The notes under the pieces are model-generated. The model was not told the origin of the DNA. It did no database searches and saw only the letters and a list, made by a program, of their open reading frames with translations. Below, piece after piece: positions 16,867 through 23,390 of a stretch of 46,072 bases of DNA. The translations under genes and the position numbers were made by a program. Each line of letters starts with the position of its first letter. Position 1 is the first letter of the stretch. Location: the NCBI GenBank assembly GCA_050261915.1, contig JBLNDT010000014.1, positions 1-46,072 of the forward strand, given 5' to 3'. This DNA comes from UBA699 sp050261915 (GTDB lineage Bacteria; Bacillota; Clostridia; Clostridiales; Clostridiaceae).

Positions 16867-17846
16867 ATCGATCTTCTCCCTTTAAATACATATTTAGGAT
16901 CTAACTGAACCTTGCATAACCTTTTAATCTTGTCATCATCGTATCTTGTACTGCAGGTACCGCATACCCCTTCCCCACAACACATTTTTCCATTGTTGCT
17001 GCATGAAAATTTAGATAATGGATCAATAAAACTTAACAGCTCATGTATTAAAATATCTGGCCCGCTGCAATGAATTAGATTTATTTTTTCATTGTTTAAT
17101 ACATCATTAATTGAATTTTTAATTTCAAAAGTAAGTTCACCCTTATCCAAAGTATCGCAGATTAATAATTCTACATTGTACTTTTTATAATATTCACCTG
17201 CAAAATCAATATTAAATGGTTTTCGATCCAATAATAATATTATTCTGTTGCCATTTGAATGAAGCTTCTTTATAACCGGGATTCCAGGTGCTATTCCTAT
17301 CCCCCTGCATATAATAAGTGATACTCCGTGTTTTGCATTATTAATATTTTTTCTTCCAAGAACTCCATTCCAAAATGGTCCTCTTATAAACATTTCTTCC
17401 CCTTCAATCTGCCCACATATTTTTTTAGTTTTTATGCCCCTTTTTTCTATTGCAATAATAATATTGTTTTCTTCAGTATCCACATCCATTATAGATATTG
17501 GGGTATCAAAATATTCATCAGTTTTTGGATTTCTAATAAAAACAAAGCTTCCGAAGCTCGTAAGGCTGCATGCTAAAATGTGTGGAACATTAATTGTAAA
17601 TATATACAGATTGTCCTCATATATTTCCTTTTTTTGTATTTTACCCTTATAGATTTCCCTTCCATTTTTCGCCTTATTTTTATTGAAATGATATTCCTGA
17701 TAAATGCATACCCCCTTCCAGTTTATGCAGTCGCAAAAATTTTTCCCTGAAAGCTGAGAACATACTATACAGTCCCCTGTTTCTGCAAGGTGGCAGGGAC
17801 AGTACTGGCTGCCTGCATCAATACAGTCCTTAAATTCATAATCCAT
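16863..17846 (-). CDS. iron-sulfur/flavin electron-transfer subunit (PyrK-like oxidoreductase)
   Basis: A 327-residue protein with three visible parts. The N-terminal 45 residues form a cysteine cluster (C-x6-CPC-x8-C-x2-C … FCDC … GVC), which is an extra compared with PyrK. The middle is a ferredoxin-reductase-like FAD/NAD module with a GIGIAPGIPV loop. The C-terminus has the [2Fe-2S] pattern C-x6-C-C-x4-C-x2-C, with a final Cys after about 12 residues, as in dihydroorotate dehydrogenase electron-transfer subunits. Its stop overlaps the split FAD oxidoreductase start by 4 nt, so it probably passes NAD(P)H electrons to that enzyme. The physiological substrate is unknown. AAGGGG precedes the start. 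Confidence 0.8.
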   Translation of the reverse strand: MDYEFKDCIDAGSQYCPCHLAETGDCIVCSQLSGKNFCDCINWKGVCIYQEYHFNKNKAKNGREIYKGKIQKKEIYEDNLYIFTINVPHILACSLTSFGSFVFIRNPKTDEYFDTPISIMDVDTEENNIIIAIEKRGIKTKKICGQIEGEEMFIRGPFWNGVLGRKNINNAKHGVSLIICRGIGIAPGIPVIKKLHSNGNRIILLLDRKPFNIDFAGEYYKKYNVELLICDTLDKGELTFEIKNSINDVLNNEKINLIHCSGPDILIHELLSFIDPLSKFSCSNNGKMCCGEGVCGTCSTRYDDDKIKRLCKVQLDPKYVFKGRRSI

Positions 17847-17989
17847 GACTAAACCCCTTAAAATACTCTACTATTAAAATATTTTCATTACTCCAATTTG
17901 TTACAATAAAAATATTGCCCCTTTTAATAATAGTGTATATTTATTATAATAATATTATTAAAAATAATATCGAATTTAGGAGGAACATT

Positions 17990-18700
17990 ATGAGTTACAA
18001 TTTGACAGATCCATATGAAATAGCAAGATACATTAAAGATGCAAAAAAATCCACTCCTGTTAAAGTGTATTTGGAAGGAGATTTAAGTAAATGTGATTTT
18101 GGAAATATAGAAAGTTATAATTCCGGAAACATGTATATATTATTTGGTGATGGATCAGAAATGAAGGATTTTTTAGAAAAAAACAAATCATTAATAAAAA
18201 AATACAGATTGGAAAATGACAGAAGGAATTCAGCTATACCAATGCTTGATTTGCTTGATATAGATGCAAGAATTGAGCCAGGCGCAATAATCAGAGATAA
18301 AGTTGTAATACATAAAAATGCAGTTATCATGATGGGCGCTGTAATAAATATAGGTGCTGAAATTGGTGAAGGAACCATGGTGGATATGAATGCTGTTGTT
18401 GGAGCAAGAGGAAAGCTTGGCAAAAGAGTTCACCTTGGTGCGGGAGCAGTAGTTGCCGGTGTCCTTGAACCGCCTAGCAAGGAACCTTGCGAAATAGGAG
18501 ATGACGTTCTTATAGGAGCAAATGCAGTTATACTTGAGGGAGTTAAAATAGGTGCTGGATCTGTAGTTGCAGCTGGAGCTGTAGTTGTCTCTGATGTACC
18601 TTCTGGTGTTGTGGTAGCTGGAACTCCTGCTAAGATAATTAAAGATGTGGATGATAAAACAAAGGATAAGACAAAATTACTTGATGACTTAAGAAAATAA
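17990..18700 (+). CDS. dapH: 2,3,4,5-tetrahydropyridine-2,6-dicarboxylate N-acetyltransferase
   Basis: A 236-residue acetyltransferase, the usual length for DapH. It acetylates tetrahydrodipicolinate, the DapB product. An N-terminal helical domain (to about residue 85) precedes a left-handed beta-helix made of hexapeptide repeats (ARIEPGAIIRDKVVIHKNAV and so on), ending with the typical GTPAKII turn. The start at 17990 has AGGAGG 6 nt upstream; an upstream frame to 17915 is not supported. It is monocistronic, closed by its own terminator, and divergent from the interrupted redox operon. With asd-dapAB and the aminotransferase it defines the acetylase route. The deacetylase, DapF and LysA are not in this window. 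Confidence 0.94.
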   Translation: MSYNLTDPYEIARYIKDAKKSTPVKVYLEGDLSKCDFGNIESYNSGNMYILFGDGSEMKDFLEKNKSLIKKYRLENDRRNSAIPMLDLLDIDARIEPGAIIRDKVVIHKNAVIMMGAVINIGAEIGEGTMVDMNAVVGARGKLGKRVHLGAGAVVAGVLEPPSKEPCEIGDDVLIGANAVILEGVKIGAGSVVAAGAVVVSDVPSGVVVAGTPAKIIKDVDDKTKDKTKLLDDLRK

Positions 18701-18724
18701 AACGGCTTTACAGCCGTTTTTTTT
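18699..18724. terminator. terminator between dapH and the SSB-like gene
   Basis: A 9-bp stem AAAACGGCT/AGCCGTTTT with a 4-nt loop, then TTTT on the plus side. A-rich sequence on the left gives a usable U-tract in the other direction, so it can serve both convergent genes. Confidence 0.85.
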
Positions 18725-19340
18725 AATCTGCTTTTTCCATCTTTGATATGGAAACTTCATATGCAATTTTCTTTTTAACTTCATCATCTGATACCTTTTT
18801 CTGGTATTCTCTGCTTTGTAGTCTCCCCCATACTTTAATGTTATCACCAACATTCAGATTTTGACAGAATCTTGAGTTTCTTCCCCAGGCAATCGCAGGT
18901 ATGTAATCTGATTTATTGTATGTCCTGTTAACTGCAACAAGCATATCTGAGATTTCTCTTCCGAAGGGAGTTGTCCTATATACAGGAGCTTTACAAATAT
19001 ATCCATTTAAAAATATCTGATTAGGATTCTTACTTCTTTCGTTGCAGCAAACAATATTTCTTGCAAAAACCGTTAGTATAAGTCTGTTGCAGCCATCTAC
19101 AAATTTATTATAGGATCTTAGCTGTCCTTCAACAACTATTTCACTTGAGATTGAAAGATCCATTCCCTGTATAAGTCTTTCAGAAACAGTTACATATAGC
19201 TTGTCCTTGGCATCACTTAGTCTTTGAACATCCATGTAAAAAGTATAAAACCCTTCTCCATACATTTCATGACTAAATTCTAAAGGAGATATCACAGATC
19301 CTTCCAAATAAATCTTGTTATTTTCCAATAAATTGTCCAT
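18723..19340 (-). CDS. SSB-like protein with two predicted OB folds
   Basis: A 205-residue protein. The start at 19340 is preferred because GAAGGG lies 6 nt upstream; an ATG 18 nt earlier has no site. The sequence seems to contain two related units: IYLEGSVISPLEF at about 9-21 and IFLNGYICKAPVYR at about 108-121, each followed by strand-rich sequence. The second unit keeps SSB-type features (AIAWGR, NVGDNIKVWGRLQSREYQ). It lacks the acidic C-terminal tail that recruits partners in true SSB, and ends EKAD. It may bind single-stranded DNA in a specialised role, with the main replicative SSB elsewhere. The two-OB reading is mine and is moderately secure. Confidence 0.75.
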   Translation of the reverse strand: MDNLLENNKIYLEGSVISPLEFSHEMYGEGFYTFYMDVQRLSDAKDKLYVTVSERLIQGMDLSISSEIVVEGQLRSYNKFVDGCNRLILTVFARNIVCCNERSKNPNQIFLNGYICKAPVYRTTPFGREISDMLVAVNRTYNKSDYIPAIAWGRNSRFCQNLNVGDNIKVWGRLQSREYQKKVSDDEVKKKIAYEVSISKMEKAD

Positions 19341-19471
19341 AAATTCCCTTCTTTCCATTAGTATCTAAATTATATCTCATCCTATAGTTATTCTTTAAGG
19401 GCCAAAAATATACGTACATTATTACAAATTCTATATGAATGTTAAAATTCCTTCTAATAATACCATATTAT

Positions 19472-20215
19472 TCAATTTTTTTCAAATTGTCTTCCATTAC
19501 TATTAATATAGTAATTTTCTTTAAATATTAAATCCCCTGCCTTAACAAAGGTGTATCCATTATTCTTGTAATATTCTAATATTCTTATTAAATTTTCCGG
19601 TGTGTACTTTGCATTATTATGAAATAACAATATTGACCCAGGAGCAGCTTTTTTTATTATCCTGTTAAATTCTAAATCAGCCCCCTGCTCCTTCCAGTCT
19701 ATGCTGTCCGCATCCCATTGAACTGCATAGTGGCCAGTGGATTTAATTGTTTCTATTGCCAGATTATTATATGCCCCTGAAGGGCATCTGAAGAGTTCTG
19801 CTTTAACTCCGGTTAAATTCATTATTTTTGCATCTGCAGCAGCTATTTCCTGAACTATTCTTTCCTTGGATATTGTGGTAAGGTCTGGATGCTTATCAGA
19901 ATGGTTACCAAGCTCATGTCCCTTTGAATATATAAGCTTCACCTTATCAGGGTAATTGTCAATCCAGGCCCCCACAAGGAAAAAGGTTGCTTTTACATTA
20001 TATTTGTCTAAAATCTCTAAAATCTTCTCTGTGTTATCCTCCCCCCAGTTAACATCAAAGGTTATTGAAATCTTTTTTTCCAGAGTGTTAACAGAGTATA
20101 TTGGTATTAGTCTTGTTTCAGAAAAAACACCTAAATCTTTTTTAATGCATAATGAAAATATTAAAGACAGCAAAATCATGATAAAAACTACAATGAATTT
20201 TTTTGAAATACTCAA
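19472..20215 (-). CDS. PdaB-like sporulation polysaccharide deacetylase
   Basis: A 247-residue NodB-domain protein anchored by an N-terminal membrane segment (FIVVFIMILLSLIFSL). Motif 1 is ISITFDVNWG, the TFD-x-x-WG form characteristic of PdaB rather than TFDDGP. Motif 2 gives the metal-binding histidines GNHSDKHPD. Motif 3 is FRCPSG and the late histidine is LLFHNN. These enzymes deacetylate peptidoglycan sugars; PdaB acts in spore cortex or spore maintenance. The start codon is TTG (20215) with AAAAGGAGG upstream. It diverges from the DUF4364 gene. Confidence 0.85.
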   Translation of the reverse strand: MSISKKFIVVFIMILLSLIFSLCIKKDLGVFSETRLIPIYSVNTLEKKISITFDVNWGEDNTEKILEILDKYNVKATFFLVGAWIDNYPDKVKLIYSKGHELGNHSDKHPDLTTISKERIVQEIAAADAKIMNLTGVKAELFRCPSGAYNNLAIETIKSTGHYAVQWDADSIDWKEQGADLEFNRIIKKAAPGSILLFHNNAKYTPENLIRILEYYKNNGYTFVKAGDLIFKENYYINSNGRQFEKN

Positions 20216-20332
20216 AACTACCTCCTTTTAAAAACTCTATATAATTTATATATTGTAAACCCTATTAAATATTACAAAATATTAATTTTATGTTATAATA
20301 TTTTTGTTATCATGCTCTTATGGAGGTATATA

Positions 20333-20863
20333 ATGTTTGAGGATACATTGGAATTAGCAGAAAATAAACTCCTTTTACTATATATAATAAATATAATAAA
20401 AATACCTGTTTCAAACACTCAATTAACAGAATTGGTGCTGGAAAACAACTTGATAAATTATTTTACACTGCAGCAGTATATTTCTGAATTAATTTCATCA
20501 AATTTCATAAACAACACAAATATAAGTGGAAGCAACAGGCTTGCCATAACTGACAAGGGAATAAAGGTGCTGGAGCTTTTTGGTGAAAGAATTTCTGAGA
20601 GAAAGCGTGAAATTGTTGATACTTATATAAGTGTTCATTTAGAAAAAATCAAAAAAGAAGTTACTGTTACTGCAGACTATACTATTGAGCATAAAAATAA
20701 TTTTATTGTTGATTTAAAGGCATTGGAAGGTGAAAATCTTCTTATAGATATAAAACTAAATGTTGCTTCAAATAAACAGGCAAGAGAACTTTGCACCAAG
20801 TGGAAAAACAGTTCCTCTGAGCTCTACAGCTCTATAATAAATTTACTAACCGATAAAACTTAA
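20333..20863 (+). CDS. DUF4364 family protein
   Basis: A 176-residue soluble protein. The start at 20333 has TGGAGG upstream; an earlier frame at 20312 lacks one. The N-terminal 75 residues look like a winged-helix module (LLLLYIINIIKIPVSNTQLTE … SGSNRLAITDKGIKVLELF), as in PadR-like or ArsR-like regulators. The C-terminal half is an alpha/beta domain. I recognise the overall pattern as DUF4364, a conserved clostridial family without a proven role. Transcriptional regulation is a guess from the winged helix. Its stop overlaps that of the convergent propeller gene. Confidence 0.75.
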   Translation: MFEDTLELAENKLLLLYIINIIKIPVSNTQLTELVLENNLINYFTLQQYISELISSNFINNTNISGSNRLAITDKGIKVLELFGERISERKREIVDTYISVHLEKIKKEVTVTADYTIEHKNNFIVDLKALEGENLLIDIKLNVASNKQARELCTKWKNSSSELYSSIINLLTDKT

Positions 20864-21738
20864 ATTAATACCATACCGGCAGGTTCATTACCTACTGGTA
20901 TTTTTCTTTTTATTTTCGTTTCATAATTGAAATTAATAAGTAAATTATTATAATAGTCCCCTATATATAAATTCTTTCCATTACTTATAATTCCCCTAGG
21001 CATTCCGCCAACAATTATTTTTTCAATTTCCCTATAATTGTTCACATCTATTATACTTACAGTGCCCTCTCCAAAATTTGAAACATAAATATATTTTTCA
21101 TCGCAGTAAATATCACTTGGGAACATTCCTACAGCAATTCGCTGAATAATACTCAAGGTTTTAAGGCATATAATACTTATGCATCCTTTATAGTCCGACC
21201 CCATGTTGCTTTCACAAACTATGGCCGATTTCCCATCCAAAGTAAACAATACTTTTGTTGGATAAGCTCCAACTCTAATATCTACATTAGTTTTATTCAT
21301 AACATCAATTAAAGTAATGCTGTCATTATTAAAATTCGATGTTAAGATAAGTTTGTTTTTTTTGTTTGAACAAATACTGTGAGGCTGACTTCCACACGGA
21401 ATAACCTCTATGACATTCATCCCAAATAAATCCAGCACCATAACATTGTTTAAATCTCCGCATATAACAAAGGCTCGCCTGTCCAAAACAGTTACATCAT
21501 TGCAGTGCATGCCTATAAATTTATGAAAAACCTTACTGTCTTCAAGGCTTATTATTGATACTGTGTTGCTGTAGCTGTTTGCCGTTATTATACTGCTTCT
21601 ATATTTGCATATGCCATGAGGGCCTATTTTCTTATCTTCAAAACCTTTTAGGTCTATTCTGTTTATTTCTCTGAAATTTTCTGGGTCTACTTTTGAAACG
21701 CAGTCTGATGAAGTATTGCATATAAATAATAAACTCAC
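20860..21738 (-). CDS. YVTN-type beta-propeller repeat protein
   Basis: A 292-residue protein made of about seven blades of 40-45 residues. Recurrent motifs have the form N-x-x-x-(D/N)-x-(V/I)-(S/T)-(V/L)-I-D-, for example SYSNTVSIISLED, NFNNDSITLIDV and NFGEGTVSIIDVN. Each is followed by a (V/I)-G-x-x-P-x-x-I/V turn (VGAYPTKV, VGMFPSDI, VGGMPRGI, VGNEPAGM). This is the YncE/40-residue YVTN family. There is no signal peptide, so it seems cytoplasmic, unlike many relatives that are exported. The start codon is GTG with GGGGTGG upstream. Ligand or role is unknown. The divergent neighbour encodes a TSCPD protein. Confidence 0.8.
   Translation of the reverse strand: MSLLFICNTSSDCVSKVDPENFREINRIDLKGFEDKKIGPHGICKYRSSIITANSYSNTVSIISLEDSKVFHKFIGMHCNDVTVLDRRAFVICGDLNNVMVLDLFGMNVIEVIPCGSQPHSICSNKKNKLILTSNFNNDSITLIDVMNKTNVDIRVGAYPTKVLFTLDGKSAIVCESNMGSDYKGCISIICLKTLSIIQRIAVGMFPSDIYCDEKYIYVSNFGEGTVSIIDVNNYREIEKIIVGGMPRGIISNGKNLYIGDYYNNLLINFNYETKIKRKIPVGNEPAGMVLI
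20867..20907 (+). terminator. probable terminator after the DUF4364 gene
   Basis: A compound hairpin: outer stem AATACCA/TGGTATT and inner stem AGGT/ACCT, followed by TTTCTTTTTA. It lies inside the 3' end of the convergent propeller gene, so it doubles as coding sequence on the other strand. Confidence 0.45.
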
Positions 21739-21817
21739 GTTTCCACCCCCTCTCAGATATAATATGATGCTTTTTTATTTTTGGATTATGTTATATAATT
21801 TATTTTGGGGTGATTAA

Positions 21818-22069
21818 ATGTATACATATTTACCAAAGGGAGTCTGCACAACCAAAGTTGACTTTGAGGTTAAGGACAATAAAATATTCAATGTTAATTT
21901 TAAAGGGGGCTGCAGTGGAAATCTCCTTGGAATCGGAAGATTAATTGATGGAATGGATATTAATGATGCCCATGCCAGGCTTAATGGTATAAAGTGCGGT
22001 TATAAAAATACATCCTGCCCGGATCAACTTGCAAAAGCAATTTATGAATTAGTAATAGCAAAACCCTAG
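21818..22069 (+). CDS. TSCPD domain protein (TIGR03905 type)
   Basis: An 83-residue protein. It has the TSCPD motif near its C-terminus (NTSCPDQLAKAI, about residues 65-76) plus GVCTTKVDF and GGCSGNLLGIGRLIDGM segments with conserved cysteines at positions 10, 33, 62 and 68. The domain is also found at the C-terminus of adenosylcobalamin-dependent ribonucleotide reductases, where its role may be metal or nucleic-acid binding. The standalone form is common in clostridia and uncharacterised. GGGGTG precedes the start. Confidence 0.85.
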   Translation: MYTYLPKGVCTTKVDFEVKDNKIFNVNFKGGCSGNLLGIGRLIDGMDINDAHARLNGIKCGYKNTSCPDQLAKAIYELVIAKP

Positions 22070-22090
22070 CAATAAAAATTGCTAGGGTTT
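22061..22090. terminator. hairpin between the TSCPD gene and folC
   Basis: A perfect 13-bp stem AAACCCTAGCAAT/ATTGCTAGGGTTT with a 4-nt AAAA loop. It overlaps the last codons of the TSCPD gene and ends 5 nt from the folC stop, so it likely serves both convergent transcripts. The T-run is short on the plus side. Confidence 0.75.
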
Positions 22091-22094
22091 GTTA

Positions 22095-23381
22095 TTACCT
22101 GTTTTTTCTTATAACTTTTCTCATGTCTCCTATCATATAAAGGGATCCACATACCAGAATCATATCTTCCTTATCTGAATACTCAAGTGCTTTATTGTAT
22201 GCATCCCTGTAATCTCTACAAGCTTCAGTTTTATTATTATACTTTTCTATTATTTCACTAAGTTCCTTTGAATCCTCTGCTCTGAAGCTGTTTGGGGTTA
22301 CAGTAATAACCCTTTCTGCCATTGGAGTTATAATACTTACCATATCCTCCACCTGTTTATCCTTAAGTATTCCTATTATAAGAATAATCTTTCTAAACTT
22401 AAAATAGGTATTTATACTTTCTTTAAGCAGAGTTATGCCCTCAATATTATGGGCTCCATCTATTACAACAAGAGGCTCTTTTTTAAGTATTTCAAGCCTT
22501 CCTATCCATCTAACATTTCCCATGGCATCTTCAATATTTTTAACTGATATTTTAAGACCAAGGTACATTAGCTTTTCTGAAGCAGCAACTGCATTTGCAC
22601 AGTTTAGCAGCTGATGTTTTCCTAGGAGTGAGAGTTTAAAGCTGTAAGTTGTTTTATCTGTTTTAAGCTTTACTAATTGTAAGTTTTGTTCCATCTCTAT
22701 GAACTCAGCACTTTGCCCTACCATTATAAGCTCACAATTAAGTTCTCTGCATCTTAAAGCTATAACCTCCTGGGCTTCCTTCTCTTGCATGGCACAAATT
22801 ACCGGAACCCCTGGCTTTATTATCCCTGCCTTTTCATATGCAATTACACTTAAGGTATCCCCAAGAATATTAGTATGATCCATACTTATGGATGTTATAA
22901 TGCTTAGTATTGGTTTAATTACATTTGTGGAATCAAGCCTTCCCCCTAAACCAACCTCCACTACAGCATAATCAACTTCCTTCAATTTGAAGTAAAGAAA
23001 CATGGCACAGGTTATAATTTCAAATTCGGTTGGGTGGTCAAATCCAAGTTCTATAACCTTTGTTACAGCCTTTGATACCTCTGTTACAACTTCAGCCAGA
23101 TCTTCCTTAGGAATATTTTCATTGTTTATCTGTATTCTTTCTTCAAATTCCTCAAGGAAAGGGGATGTATACATCCCCACTCTATATCCAGAGTTGATTA
23201 ATATTGAGTTCATCATTGCAGAGGTGGAACCTTTACCATTGGTTCCTGCAATGTGTATGCACCTTAATCCAAGATGAGGATTCCCAATTAATTCAAGTAT
23301 CTTTTCTGTTCTAGTAAGTCCAAGATTGCTTCCAAATTTTGCAGTATTATCTATATATTCACGAGCTTCCTTGTAATTCAT
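22095..23381 (-). CDS. folC: folylpolyglutamate synthase / dihydrofolate synthase
   Basis: A 428-residue Mur-ligase-type enzyme that adds glutamate to folates. The P-loop GTNGKGST is at residues 46-53, the second conserved loop is YTSPFLEEFEERIQIN, and the ATP-site VVEVGLGGRLDSTNVI, SITSISMDHTNILGDT and VIDGAHN segments follow. It starts 10 nt after the valS stop with AAGGTG upstream, so it probably rides on the T-box-controlled valS transcript. valS-folC linkage is common in Firmicutes. Confidence 0.95.
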   Translation of the reverse strand: MNYKEAREYIDNTAKFGSNLGLTRTEKILELIGNPHLGLRCIHIAGTNGKGSTSAMMNSILINSGYRVGMYTSPFLEEFEERIQINNENIPKEDLAEVVTEVSKAVTKVIELGFDHPTEFEIITCAMFLYFKLKEVDYAVVEVGLGGRLDSTNVIKPILSIITSISMDHTNILGDTLSVIAYEKAGIIKPGVPVICAMQEKEAQEVIALRCRELNCELIMVGQSAEFIEMEQNLQLVKLKTDKTTYSFKLSLLGKHQLLNCANAVAASEKLMYLGLKISVKNIEDAMGNVRWIGRLEILKKEPLVVIDGAHNIEGITLLKESINTYFKFRKIILIIGILKDKQVEDMVSIITPMAERVITVTPNSFRAEDSKELSEIIEKYNNKTEACRDYRDAYNKALEYSDKEDMILVCGSLYMIGDMRKVIRKNR

Positions 23382-23390
23382 AAATTCACC

